A stretch of DNA of 64,000 nt from Candidatus Brachythrix odensensis (GTDB taxonomy: Bacteria; Chloroflexota; Anaerolineae; J036; Brachytrichaceae), in NCBI GenBank assembly GCA_016714465.1, contig JADKDT010000026.1, positions 1-64,000 on the forward strand, read 5' to 3'. Numbering within the stretch: position 1 is the first letter of the stretch; each line of letters opens with the position of its first letter. The translations under genes and the position numbers were made by a program. Below, in pieces: positions 52,617 to 61,871 of the stretch. The notes beneath the pieces are model-generated. The model did no database searches and was not told where the DNA came from. It worked only from the letters and a program-made list of their open reading frames with translations.

Positions 52617-53492
52617 CTAGCCCTTAACAGCGCCGGCGGCAAGGCCTTCAACGACAAAGCGCTGGGCGAAGAGGAAGACGATGATGACAGGGATGACGAC
52701 AAAGATCGCGCCGGCCATAACGACCCCCCACTCGGTGTTGCCTTCGGCGTCGAGCAGGCGCGAGATGGCAATCGGGAGGGTGCGCAACTGGTCGGAGTAG
52801 GTGACGATGAGCGGCCACAGATACTCGTTCCACTTGGCGGTGAAGGACAGCAGGCCGGTGGTGGCGATGGCCGGCGTCGCGACCGGGACGATGACGTTGA
52901 TCATGGTCGAGAAGTGGCCGGCGCCATCGACCTTGGCCGCGTCGGTCAGGTCCATCGGAATCGTCCTGAAGTATTGGCGGAGCAGAAATGTGCCAAAGGC
53001 GATCGATGCTCCGGGCAGGAAGATGGCCAGCCAGCCCCGGACAAAATCGGCGATCTCGAGCGAGCCGCCCTTGGTCACCAGCAGCCCCATCCGCGCAATG
53101 CTGAGGAAGTTCGGCACGATGACGACCTGCTCGGGCACCATCAGGGCGAGCAGGAGCAGAATAAAGACTGCGTTGCGGAGGGGGAATCGCACAAACACCA
53201 GCGCATAGGCGGTGGTGACGGCCATCACGATTTCGGCGGTCGCCCCCATCAGGGTTGTGGCGATGCTGTTGACGTAATAGGTGCTGAATTTGGCGCCGGT
53301 CCAGGCCCGGGCGAAGTTGTCAAACTGAAACGACCGCGGCAGGAATTGCGGGGTGGCGGTCAGGATCTCGCGGTTGCCCTTGAAGGCGCCGGTCACCAGC
53401 CAGAACACGGGCAGGCCAATGACGACGATCAAGGCGATCATCCCCAGGTAGCTGAGCGACTTGAAGAGGACAGATTGGGCGCGGAGTGACAT
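52617..53492 (-). CDS. Carbohydrate ABC transporter permease (UgpE/MalG-like)
   Basis: 291 residues, six membrane spans. The cytoplasmic EAA loop is seen as DLTDAAKVDGAGHFSTMINVIVPVATPA (E-A-A...G-consensus variant D-A-A-x-x-D-G-A). C-terminus FAQRFVVEGLAAGAVKG is the usual UgpE ending. Starts six bases after the UgpA-like permease stop. Frame intact. Confidence 0.9.
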   Translation of the reverse strand: MSLRAQSVLFKSLSYLGMIALIVVIGLPVFWLVTGAFKGNREILTATPQFLPRSFQFDNFARAWTGAKFSTYYVNSIATTLMGATAEIVMAVTTAYALVFVRFPLRNAVFILLLLALMVPEQVVIVPNFLSIARMGLLVTKGGSLEIADFVRGWLAIFLPGASIAFGTFLLRQYFRTIPMDLTDAAKVDGAGHFSTMINVIVPVATPAIATTGLLSFTAKWNEYLWPLIVTYSDQLRTLPIAISRLLDAEGNTEWGVVMAGAIFVVIPVIIVFLFAQRFVVEGLAAGAVKG

Positions 53493-53498
53493 GGTGGA

Positions 53499-54421
53499 TT
53501 AGGCGTAGCTGACGCGTCGTTCGAGGTAGCGAAGCTGGAGGATGGTGACGACCAGCATGATGACGAAAAGAATCAGGCCGATCACTGACGCCCGGCCGAT
53601 GGAGGAATTTGCCCCAAATCCAACTTCGTAGAGACGGTAAATCAGCACATTGGTGGCGTTAATCGGACCGCCGCCGGTCATCACCCGGATCAGATCAAAG
53701 GCCTGGAAGGATGTGAGCACACTTGTGACGGCCAGGAAAAAGATCACCGGCGACAGGCCGGGGATTGTGACGTGCCGAAAGCGCTGCACAGCATTCGCCC
53801 CGTCCACCCGGGCCGCCTCGAAAAGGTCGGCGGGAATGGCCTGCAATCCGGCCACGTAGATGACGGTGGCATATCCGAGGTTCTTCCAGACGTAGACGAT
53901 GATGAGGGCGATCATGGCGGAGGCCGGATCCAGCAGCCAGGCCGGCGGGTTGATCCCGAAAGGCTTGGCGAGTTGAAGGATCAAACCTGTGCGCGGGTCA
54001 AAGATGTAGATCCAAACCACGGCCACCGCCGAGCCGGCCAGGACTGTCGGCGAGAAAATCAAGCTGCGCACGCCATTCCGGAAGCGGAGTTTCTGGTTGA
54101 GCAGGAGCGCGACCATCAATCCAAGCACAAGAATGATGCCGACGACGGCGACGGTAAAGACCAGGGTATTCCGCAGAATGACGCTGGTCTGGCTGTCGGT
54201 GAACACATCGACGAAATTCGTCAGGCCAATGTATTCGCCCTCGTCGATGAAGGTGTTGTAGTCCTGAAACGAGAGCAGCACGTTGCGGATGAGCGGGTAG
54301 TAGGTGAAGTACACGAACAGCCCGAGGTTGGGTCCCACGAAAAGCAGGAACGTCAACCACTCCCGCCAGTCCCGCTTGAGCAATTTGGAAAACGAAAACG
54401 TTTGGCTGGCGTTTGCATCAT
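53499..54421 (-). CDS. Carbohydrate ABC transporter permease (UgpA/MalF-like); probable N-terminal frameshift
   Basis: About 300 residues. WREWLTFLLFVGPNLGLFVYFTYYPLIRNVLLSFQDYN is the conserved first span, LFEAARVDGANAVQRFRHVTIPGLSP the EAA loop. The continuous frame has no ATG; a TTG at 54383 is possible, but tandem ATGs at 54418-54421 lie nine bases after TATACT and are one frame away, so a one-base indel between 54385 and 54415 is the likelier explanation (MMQTPAKRFRF then KLLKRDWREW). Promoter overlaps the acyl-CoA synthetase 3' end. Confidence 0.85.
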
Positions 54422-54430
54422 GGCTTTCAA

Positions 54431-54459
54431 AGTATAGGCGATAAGTTAACTTTGCGCAA
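54431..54459 (-). promoter_or_regulatory. Promoter of the sugar ABC operon inside the upstream gene
   Basis: Minus strand TTGCGC, 17-bp spacer, TATACT, then nine bases to ATG at 54421. Identical -35 and spacer length as the tRNA-Asn promoter. Confidence 0.65.
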
Positions 54460-55954
54460 AGCCATCGGCCAGGGTGTGTTTTTGGACTTTGCCCATGGCG
54501 TTCCGCGGGAGAGCCTCGACAAAGAAGACCCGCTTCGGCTTCTTGTAGCCGGCGAGCTCGGCGCGGCAGTGTTCGACGATGGCTTCGGCCGTCAGGGCCG
54601 GGTCGGAGCGGACGATGGCGGCGCAGACCCGCTCGCCGAACTCCGGATCGGGCTGCCCAAATACCGCCGCCTCGGCCACACCGGGGCAGGTCAGGATCGC
54701 CTCCTCGACCTCGCGCGGATAGATGTTGTAGCCGCCGCTGATGATGAGTTCGCGCGCGCGGCCCGTGATCGTGAAATAGCCGTCGGGGCTGACCTGGCCC
54801 AGGTCGCCGGTCCGAAACCAACCCTCGCCGTCGAAGCACTCGGCGGTCGCGGCCGGCTGATTGAGATAGCCGGCAAAGACATGCGGGCCGCGCACTTCGA
54901 TCTCGCCGATCTCGTCCGGACCGAGTGGCCTGCGCGTCTTCAGATCGACGATGCGGGCCTCCTGGCCCGGGAACGGCCCGCCCACCGTGCCCGGCCGGCG
55001 CTCGCCGTCGACGGGGTTGGTCAGGTTCATAATCGTCTCGGTCATCCCGTAGCGCTCGACGATGCGCTGGCCGAACAGGCGCTCGAACTCGGCGAAGGTG
55101 GCCGGGCTGAGCGGCGCGCTGCCAGAGACGCACAGCCGCAAGGGCAGTGGCATCGCAGCGCAGGATAAGGCCTCGGCGATGAAGCGGGTGTACATCGTGG
55201 GCACCCCGAAGAACAGGCTGAACCCGCCGCTGCGCAGCCGGTCGAGGGCGATCCGGGCGCTGAAATGGCGGTGCAGCTCGCAGCTCGCGCCCCGGAGCAG
55301 CGTGCCATGAATGCCGACCATCAGCCCGTGGGTGTGAAAGAGCGGAAGCATGTGGAGCAAGTGATCGTCGGCCGTCCACTGCCAGGCTTCCGTCACGCTC
55401 CGGGCGTTGCTGAGCGTGTTGCGGTGGGTAAGCAGCGCGCCCTTGCTTCGCCCGGTGGTGCCCGAGGTGTAGGCGATGTAGGCGATGTCGGATGACGCCG
55501 GCTTCGGTAGGTTAAGTACGTTGGGCGCATCCGCGATGAAGGCATCCAGTTCCGGGCCGAGGGTGAGCGCCCGCGCCAGCGCGGGCAGTTCGGCCCGCAG
55601 GCGGGCCAGCTCCGCCACCTGCTCGCCGCCGGTCACGCACAGCCGGGCGCCCGAATCGCTCAGGATATGGCGCAGTTCAGTTTGTTTGTACTGGTTGTTG
55701 ACCAGGACGACGGCAGCGCCGGCGAGCTGGGCGCCAAAGCAGCAGAACAGGAAATCGGGCGAAGTCTCGAGATACAGGGCGACTCGCTCGCCCGGGTGAA
55801 GTCCCCAGGCGCTGAGTCCGCGCGCGAAGGCTTCGGATCGCGCAAGCGATTCGGCGTAGGTCCAGGTTCGGCCCTCGAAAACGACAAAGCGCTTGCCGGG
55901 TGTCGCCGCCGCATGGTGTTGGAAGGCGGTGAGCAGGGTTTCGCCATCAATCAC
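54446..55954 (-). CDS. AMP-dependent acyl-CoA synthetase (malonyl-CoA synthetase/fatty-acid ligase-like)
   Basis: 502 residues from a GTG at 55954, preceded by GGAGGAGG. ANL-superfamily motifs: AYIAYTSGTTGRSKGALLTHRN (P-loop), HMLPLFHTHG, VSGSAPLS, ERYGMTETIM, WFRTGDLGQVSPDGYFTITGRARELIISGGYNIYPREVE (hinge D/R), and catalytic Lys in LPRNAMGKVQKHTL. Activates a carboxylic acid to its CoA thioester. Substrate unresolved; pattern resembles MatB-type enzymes. Followed by the sugar ABC operon. Confidence 0.87.
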   Translation of the reverse strand: MIDGETLLTAFQHHAAATPGKRFVVFEGRTWTYAESLARSEAFARGLSAWGLHPGERVALYLETSPDFLFCCFGAQLAGAAVVLVNNQYKQTELRHILSDSGARLCVTGGEQVAELARLRAELPALARALTLGPELDAFIADAPNVLNLPKPASSDIAYIAYTSGTTGRSKGALLTHRNTLSNARSVTEAWQWTADDHLLHMLPLFHTHGLMVGIHGTLLRGASCELHRHFSARIALDRLRSGGFSLFFGVPTMYTRFIAEALSCAAMPLPLRLCVSGSAPLSPATFAEFERLFGQRIVERYGMTETIMNLTNPVDGERRPGTVGGPFPGQEARIVDLKTRRPLGPDEIGEIEVRGPHVFAGYLNQPAATAECFDGEGWFRTGDLGQVSPDGYFTITGRARELIISGGYNIYPREVEEAILTCPGVAEAAVFGQPDPEFGERVCAAIVRSDPALTAEAIVEHCRAELAGYKKPKRVFFVEALPRNAMGKVQKHTLADGFAQS

Positions 55955-56008
55955 GGGAACACCTCCTCCTGCGTGGAAGCCGCAACAATCGCCGGATTGT
56001 GGCTTTTT

Positions 56009-56066
56009 ACAGAAGAACGGAAGAAGGGAAGGAACCAATATTCCTTCTTTCTTCCTTTCTTCTGTT
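56009..56066. repeat. Purine/pyrimidine palindrome, family A copy 4
   Basis: ACAGAAGAACGGAAGAAGGG and CCTTCTTTCTTCCTTTCTTC around AACCAATATT, between the amidase 3'-end side and the acyl-CoA synthetase start, both on minus. Confidence 0.8.
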
Positions 56067-56081
56067 GCCTTTCAGGGGCGA

Positions 56082-57330
56082 TCATGCCGTCACCACAGCG
56101 TCAATGCCCGCTGCCCAACCCAGCAAGGCCTCATCGGCACCAAACGCGCCGGTAAGTTGCAGGCCGAGCGGCATACCTTCGTCATCCTCGTCCATGGGCA
56201 GCCCGAGCACGGGCAGGCCAGCCTGAGTCCAGGGCAGGTTCATCACCGGGTCGCCGGTCGACTCGATCCCGCGCGTCGCCGCCCCGATGGCCGAAGGCGA
56301 GAGCCAGGCATCGATGCGTTGGACTTTCATGACCAGGGCAATCTCGTCGCGCAATGTAAAACGCGCATCCCGGGCCGCATCGGCGATGCTGGCTGGCACG
56401 GCGCGTCCGCGCTCGATCAGCTCGGCGGTCCTGGGGTGATACAGGCTGCGCTGCGCGTCGTACCATGTCTTGTGGACCTCCGCGCATTCGAAGGCGGTCA
56501 GGGCGTACTGGCGGTCGCGAATCACCTCGAAGTCAGGGAACATCGGAACGGAGCGCACGGTGTAGCCGGCGCGTACAAGGCGGATAACGGCGTTGCGAAA
56601 GCGCGTTTCCATGTCGGTGCCGCAGCGGCGGAGATAAGGCCCCTCGGGGATTCCCAGGGTCGGGCGCGAGGCTCCCCATGCGGCCGGGTCGAGCGACCAG
56701 TCGGGGATGAGGGCGCGCGCGCCGCGCTCCAGCACGCCGAGATCTGCGGCGAGCAAACCGACATGGTCGTACGAGCGCGCCAGCGGGATGACGCCTGCCC
56801 GCGAGACCCGTTCGTAGCTCGGTTTGTAGCCATACACACCGCAGAACGAGGCCGGCCGGAGGATCGATCCGATGGTCTGGGTGCCTAACGCAAGCGGGGC
56901 GTATCCAGCCGCAACGGCAGCAGCCGAGCCACTGCTGGAGCCGCCCGGGGTGCGGGCCGGGTCGCGCGGGTTGGTGGTTGGGCCAGGGCCAAAGAAGGCG
57001 AATTCTGTCGTCACCGCCTTGCCGAGGACGAGCGCGCCGGCGTTTTTGAGCAGGGTGACGCTGGCGGCCTGCGGTCCCTGCAGCAGTGACTCGGGGAGCT
57101 TGCTGCCCGCGCGGGTGACAAAGCCCTCGACGTGGAAGATGTCCTTGACGGCGACGAAGGCGCCGAAGAGAGGAGGGTCGGCGCCGGGTCAGGTAGCGAG
57201 CCTCGAGCGCGGAGGCCTCGCGGCGCAAGCGCTCGAAGCGGCCGGGCTCGGGCAGCAGGGCGTGGAGGGTGGGCTCGCGTGCGGCGATCAGGGATTCGAG
57301 GGTGTCGAGGGAGGTCTGGAGCTTGGTCAT
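56082..57330 (-). CDS. Amidase signature family protein; one frameshift
   Basis: ~415 residues. N-terminus MTKLQTSLDTLESLIAAREP to ALEARYLT; near 57185 the frame slips and continues DPPLFGAFVAVKDIFHVEGF with the catalytic Lys, GKAVTTEFAFFGPGPTTNPRD, and PGGSSSGSAAAVAAGYAPLALGTQTIGSILRPASF, the Ser-Ser-Lys amidase signature. Frame is intact afterwards. Hydrolyses amides; not GatA by context. It precedes the acyl-CoA synthetase gene in transcription order's opposite side, separated by a palindrome. Confidence 0.87.
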
Positions 57331-57369
57331 GGTGGTGAAGCGGCCGCGGAGTCGCCTGGGCGAATCAGG

Positions 57370-57963
57370 AATCTATCCACAGGTTAACGCAGATTCTCGC
57401 AGATTTGGCTGAAGGACGATTTCCCCCATTCTCAATTTGCGTGAGCCCGTCGACAAATCCCGGTCCATCAGAACCGCAATCACGGAAGCCATGGATTTGC
57501 ACGGGCTGACGTGGGATTTGTCAGCAGATTCACGCAGATTTCAAAAGGATGCAGCGAGTACTTGCTCTGTCAAGGGCGTGTGCGCCCCTCAGATGGCGTC
57601 AGCGGCGACGTTGTCCTTGCTCATGGCGTTGTGATTCTTCGCGCCATCCTTTCACGATTGTCATCCTGAGTGCGCCCCACAGGGTTTTGGCAGGGACGAA
57701 CGTCGTGGGCGCACGAAGGACTCCTATTGCCTGTCCCCGGGCATGCGCAAATCGGCAGAGGCAGATTGGTGCCGATTTACCCGTCATCCTGCCGTACGTC
57801 ACAGGGGTCCTTCGCGCACCCCTGTACGAGTGCGCATGCGAGCGCTCAATGGGGTGCGCTGAGGATGACATGAGGGGGGGGGCGCGCCGCCCACGGCCTG
57901 AGCATCTACCGTATGGCTCCTATTTACGCAAATCCGCGCGAATCTGCGTAATCTGCGGATAGA
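57370..57963. repeat. Composite repeat: family B halves separated by other palindromes
   Basis: ATCTATCCACAGGTTAACGC at 57370 and GAATCTGCGTAATCTGCGGA ending near 57960 look like the two arms of one family B palindrome pushed ~550 bp apart. Between them lie a palindrome (GTGAGCCCGTCGACAAATCC near 57441 against GGGATTTGTCAGC near 57513) and a family C element. No gene seen in this 700-bp gap. Confidence 0.6.
57655..57875. repeat. Complex intergenic repeat, family C copy 2
   Basis: Starts GATTGTCATCCTGAGTGCGC, contains ACAGGGGTCCTTCGCGCACC near 57805, ends GCTGAGGATGACAT. Terminal CATCCTGAG / CTGAGGATGA are inverted. Shares blocks with 4796-5372 and 61240-61690. Confidence 0.65.
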
Positions 57964-58021
57964 ACCAGATAAGCCCCGTGACGGACCTACGCCTGAACCG
58001 AACTCCTGCCCACCTCCTGCG

Positions 58022-58027
58022 TATAGT
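58022..58027 (+). promoter_or_regulatory. -10 hexamer of the sigma factor operon, leaderless geometry
   Basis: TATAGT nine bases before the ATG at 58037. No good -35. Confidence 0.5.
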
Positions 58028-58036
58028 TCCCCAAAG

Positions 58037-58621
58037 ATGCAAAGCGAGGTGAAGGTGCTGATCGGGCGGACACTGGCGGGGGACCAGACTGCTTTTGCCG
58101 CGCTGTATCACCAATACAAGAACCTGGTGTACAAGACGGCCTGGTTGTTGCTCGGCAATAGCGCCGAGGCTGATGACGCCCTGCAGGAGGTTTTTCTGCT
58201 CGTCCATCGCGCGCTGGCCACCTATCAGCCCGAGCGGGCGGCCTTCAGCACCTGGCTGTATCGGATCACCACCAACTATTGCCTGAGTTGGCGCCGGCGC
58301 CGGCGCCTCACTCTGCTGCCACTGGAGTGGGCCGGCCAAACCCCGGACGCCGCGCAGCGCCATCACGAGGAGCGCCTTGAGGACACTGACACGATTTTTC
58401 GCTGCGTGCAGCGGCTGAGTGGCAAGAAGCGCGCGGTCGTCGTGCTGCGCTACTACTGGGACTTGTCGTATGCCGAGATCTCAACGATTCTGGACATCCC
58501 GCTCGGGACCGTCAAGTCACGGCTGAACGAGGCGCTGCGGATAATGCGCGACGAGCTTGGCCCGCTTCTGTCGATTGAAGGCGCAATGCTTCCCGACGCT
58601 GGCCGGGAGGTAAGGTCATGA
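58037..58621 (+). CDS. ECF-type RNA polymerase sigma factor
   Basis: 194 residues. Sigma region 2: FAALYHQYKNLVYKTAWLLLGNSAEADDALQEVFLLVHRALATYQPERAAFSTWLYRITTNYC, with the D-D-A-L-Q-E-V-F core; region 4: RAVVVLRYYWDLSYAEISTILDIPLGTVKSRLNEAL helix-turn-helix. Group IV sigma factor. Its stop overlaps the anti-sigma ATG (ATGA), so the pair is stoichiometrically coupled. Leaderless-type promoter. Confidence 0.92.
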   Translation: MQSEVKVLIGRTLAGDQTAFAALYHQYKNLVYKTAWLLLGNSAEADDALQEVFLLVHRALATYQPERAAFSTWLYRITTNYCLSWRRRRRLTLLPLEWAGQTPDAAQRHHEERLEDTDTIFRCVQRLSGKKRAVVVLRYYWDLSYAEISTILDIPLGTVKSRLNEALRIMRDELGPLLSIEGAMLPDAGREVRS

Positions 58622-59277
58622 ATTGCCGCGAGGCGCGCGATTTGCTGGTGGCGCTGTCGAATGACGAGGTGACCCGTTCGGAGCGCGTCCTGACCCAGGC
58701 GCATCTGGCGGGGTGCCCGGCCTGCCAGGCTGAATTCGAAGCCCTGGCCGAGGTCCGGCGTCGCCTGACGGTCGGGCTCAAGATGCGCGGCGCCGCCGCT
58801 GCTCCCTCGCCCAGATCCTGGGCCGCGATACAGAGCCGCCTGGGGCCGCGGGCCGCGCCCGCGCGGCGCTGGCTGATTCCGGCGTCGCGTCTCGTCAGCG
58901 GGGCTTTGATGGCGGTGGCGCTGTTTGCGGCGTCATCAGCGCTCAACCCGTTGACCGGGACGCGCCTGGTGTCCGAGTTGGCGACAGCCACGCCCGAGCG
59001 CGCAACCGTTCAGCCAACCATCACGGCGACACCGATCATGGTGATGGCGCCAGACGCCGACCGGATCGCGCCGCCGGATGGTGATCCACGCCGGGAAATG
59101 GCGCTTGACCGGGCGGCGGCGCCAGGGCGCAATCGCAGTCCGCTCGCGGCGCCAATCCGGCCGGCGCGCCGGGAAGCGGATCGTTTCGATGCGGACGACA
59201 CGATGGCTGGTCTGGACAGCGCGCCCGCCATCGAGGAGAAGGAGACGCCGTGCAACGCCTGCTCGATGCTGAATTAG
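58618..59277 (+). CDS. Zinc-finger anti-sigma factor
   Basis: 219 residues. MNCREARDLLVALSNDE and QAHLAGCPACQAEFEAL give the H-x3-C-x2-C ZAS motif at ~29-36. A single hydrophobic segment at ~83-105 (LVSGALMAVALFAASSAL) is a likely membrane anchor, followed by a low-complexity extracytoplasmic tail. Predicted to hold the upstream sigma factor at the membrane. The last 28 bases overlap the HTH gene. Confidence 0.85.
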   Translation: MNCREARDLLVALSNDEVTRSERVLTQAHLAGCPACQAEFEALAEVRRRLTVGLKMRGAAAAPSPRSWAAIQSRLGPRAAPARRWLIPASRLVSGALMAVALFAASSALNPLTGTRLVSELATATPERATVQPTITATPIMVMAPDADRIAPPDGDPRREMALDRAAAPGRNRSPLAAPIRPARREADRFDADDTMAGLDSAPAIEEKETPCNACSMLN

Positions 59278-59516
59278 CGCCCGAAGCCGAGCGGCCGGAT
59301 AACGTCGTCTCGGTCCGGCCGCGGTGCGCGCCCCTGAGCGCGCGCGAGCAGGAGGTGCTGGCCCTGGTGCGGGCCGGGCTGTCGAACCGCGAGATCGCCG
59401 GCCGAATTTACGTCGCGACTGGAACGGTCAAACGCCACCTGCACAACATCCTGGGCAAGCTCAATGCCCGTAATCGGGCCGAGGCGGTGAGCGCCTACGA
59501 GACAAGCTCGCGATGA
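59250..59516 (+). CDS. Solo LuxR/GerE-type HTH regulator overlapping the anti-sigma gene
   Basis: 88 residues from a GTG at 59250, preceded by GGAG. Residues ~28-82 are a full GerE HTH: LSAREQEVLALVRAGLSNREIAGRIYVATGTVKRHLHNILGKL, as in MalT/NarL output domains; there is no receiver or ligand domain. The overlap with the anti-sigma 3' end in another frame implies translational coupling. Could be a stand-alone DNA-binding protein or a fragment of a decayed LAL regulator; the exact coupling favours the former. Confidence 0.8.
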   Translation: MQRLLDAELAPEAERPDNVVSVRPRCAPLSAREQEVLALVRAGLSNREIAGRIYVATGTVKRHLHNILGKLNARNRAEAVSAYETSSR

Positions 59517-59528
59517 TTCGGGTTTATA

Positions 59529-59616
59529 AACAGAAGAAGGGAAGAAAGGGGACGGAAGGTTTTCGATTCCGCGGGCTTTCTTCTTGAGCTTCCTTTCTTC
59601 TCTTCTTCTTCTGTTA
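59529..59616. repeat. Purine/pyrimidine palindrome, family A copy 5
   Basis: AACAGAAGAAGGGAAGAAAG on the left, TTCCTTTCTTCTCTTCTTCTTCTGTT-type right arm, between convergent HTH and M29 genes. Confidence 0.8.
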
Positions 59617-59627
59617 ACTGACGAACC

Positions 59628-60735
59628 CTAGATGACGAACTTCCCGTCCTTGTAGAACACATCCCCGTCGGCGGCGATGGTGCTGTCGTTCTGCATGCCG
59701 GCGATGATGTCCCAGTGCAAGGCGCTCTTGTTCTTGGCCCCGGTGTCGGGGTAGCCGCTGCCGACCGCCATGTGCATGGTCCCGCCGATTTTCTCGTCGA
59801 AAAGAATATTGCGTGAGAAGCGGGTGATGCCGTAGTTGGTGCCGATGGCGAACTCGCCCAGAGTCCGGGCGCCGTGGTCGGTGTCGAGGACCTTGAGCAG
59901 GAAGTCCTCGCCCTTCTTGGCCGTGGCTTTGATGACCCGGCCCTTCTCGAAGGTGAGCTCGACGCCCTGCACCTCGCGGCCTGGTAGACGCATGGATAGT
60001 CGTAGCGGATCCAGCCGTTGACGGAGTCCTCGACCGGGCCGGTGAAGATCTCGCCATCGGGGAAGTTGCGCAGGCCCTGGCTGTTCTTGAAGATCCGCCC
60101 GTCGATGCTCATGGTCAGATCGACATTCAGGCCCTTTACGTCGATGCGCTTGCGGCCGTTCAGAAAGTCGACGTAGACCTGCTGACGCACGCCCATTTCC
60201 TTCCAGCGCGCGACCGGGTCGGGGTCATTGAGCATGCAGGCGGCAAAGACGAACTCGGTGAAGTCGGCCAGGCTCATGTCGGAGTCCATGGCGTAGGCGT
60301 CGGTGGGGAAAAGGGTGACGCACCAGTTGTAGGTGCCCTCGGCGCTGCGCTCCATGCGTTTGTTGAGCGAGGGACGCAGGGCAGTCTGGACGAGTTGCAT
60401 CTTGTCCGGGTCGGCGTTGGTGAGGCGGCGGGTGTTGGTCTCGGCCCCGATCCGGATGTAGGCATCGAACTTGCCTTCCTCGACCGAGAGGGCCTCGACG
60501 GCGCTGGGGTTTTTGAGCGCCCACTCACTGCCGTGCTGAAGGAGGATTTCCTGCGCGCCGGGGAGGTCGGCCCGCATGAAGGCATTGCCGCCGGCCTTGA
60601 GCACTTCCTTGTAGAGCTCGAGCATGAGTGGGGCGGCGGGGGTTTGGGACCAGATGTAGACCATCTGGCCGGGCTTGACGGCGATCGAGTAGTTGACGAT
60701 GACCTGGGCCATCTTGTTGAAGCGGGGTCGTACAT
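59628..60735 (-). CDS. Aminopeptidase family M29; two frameshifts
   Basis: ~368 residues when joined. True start is probably the ATG at 60735 (MYDP...), which joins after a one-base slip near 60720 to RFNKMAQVIVNYSIAVKPGQMVYI, the usual M29 opening. Metal ligands: NFPDGEIFTGPVEDSVNG (Glu); after a second slip near 59990, TLGEFAIGTNYGITRF, GGTMHMAVGSGYPDTGAKNKSALHWDII (Glu, His, His-x-Asp). Cuts N-terminal residues in the cytoplasm. Upstream TAACAT (60745-60750) sits nine bases before the ATG. Confidence 0.85.
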
Positions 60736-60941
60736 AGTGCGCGAATGTTAGCACCGGGCACGCGAGCAATGCCACGGTCATCTTGCGCTTGCTAACCGCG
60801 GGAGGATCAGGTGCGATGGCGCGGAACTGCCTCAGTCCCCGAGTTTTCGGCGGTGTTCCAGCGCCATTAGAGGCGCTGGAGCTAACGGGGCCGCCGCCTA
60901 CTGGCGACTCTGACGATACCGTGTTCGTTTTGTCGCGTCGA

Positions 60942-61109
60942 CTATGCCTTTGGGCGCTTGAAGAAAAAAGTGTAGTTGACTATTCCGGAAGAGAGATGGG
61001 TTGTTGCGGATACCAACTCCCATCCCTGTGATCCCATCTGGTTGAGATGAGCCAGAACGTCATCTGAGCCAACCTGCAGGCAATCATACGTGTATTCCCA
61101 CTTCTGCAT
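60942..61109 (-). CDS. DUF4177-like small protein
   Basis: 55 residues from MQKWEYTYDCLQVGSDDVLAHLNQMGSQGWELVSATTHLSSGIVNYTFFFKRPKA (positions 61109 to 60942). The K-W-E-Y...L-N-x-x-G-x-x-G-W-E-L-V...F-F-K-R-P pattern is that of DUF4177. GGAGGAAA ribosome site. Function unknown. Upstream of it to 60736 only a short palindrome (TCCAGCGCC / GGCGCTGGA near 60860) is seen. Confidence 0.75.
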   Translation of the reverse strand: MQKWEYTYDCLQVGSDDVLAHLNQMGSQGWELVSATTHLSSGIVNYTFFFKRPKA

Positions 61110-61239
61110 GATAGTTTCCTCCAACATTCAATTGGATACGCACGAGTTCACGTCAGCCGACGCCGCGGCAAACTCGTGACGCGCGCCCGAAATACGCCGA
61201 CATTAAGTCATTGACCGAATTCAAACGGAAAGGTTGCTC

Positions 61240-61690
61240 ATTACCGGGGCCCTGAGCCTGAGCGCGCCGAAGGTCGCAGGGCCCGCGCAAACACGTTCTG
61301 AGCGGCGCACCGTCTGGCCGTGGTATGAAAACCGTATCGGGGTGCGCGAAGGACCGCTGTGACGTGGGCAGGCCAATCGTTGATCGGCGCCAAATCGCGT
61401 TCGCCGATTCTCGTGCACACCGTGCGACGCACAAGGGGTCCTTCGCTCGTTCCTTTGCATTTCGGCGTGCCAAGGCCCCGAGGGGCTCGCTGCTCAGAAA
61501 CCAGGCCCTTCATTCACCTGCGGAAGCATCCTGAGCGGAGGGCGGCGGCCAAGTTGAGCGTGGCCCCGGCCGTAACAGCCGCCCGCAGTCGAAGGGTGCC
61601 TGGGCTTTATGTATGCGCTGTCGCGCACACGCCGTTTCTGTCCGCCCTTTCCGCTGAAAGCGGTCGCCAACTCAGGATGACAAGAATGGC
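61240..61690. repeat. Complex intergenic repeat, family C copy 3
   Basis: Shares with 4796-5372 the segments GCTGCTCAGAAACNAGGCCC, CGGAAGCATCCTGAGCGGAG, AGCCGCCCGCAGTCGAAG, CACGCCGTTTCTG and CTCAGGATGACAA in the same order. Together with 100 bp of plain sequence it fills the 760-bp gap before the cysteine-repeat gene. Confidence 0.7.
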
Positions 61691-61871
61691 GGATCGTTCG
61701 GGCAGCGCCTTGAGCATGCGCACCTCAACGCAATGCCATTGCGCGAGGGAGGGAAATGCGCAGGATTGACGGTTACGATGATTCGTTGTGGGCCGATCAA
61801 CTTCGCCGACAGCGAGGCCGCTGGCCCAAAAAGGTCGGCGCAGCGTCTTGAATCTTTGCTACGATTGACCG

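Noticed and set aside
58037..59516. LuxR-type HTH as part of a quorum-sensing system
   Set aside because: No autoinducer-binding domain or synthase; only the DNA-binding domain is present.
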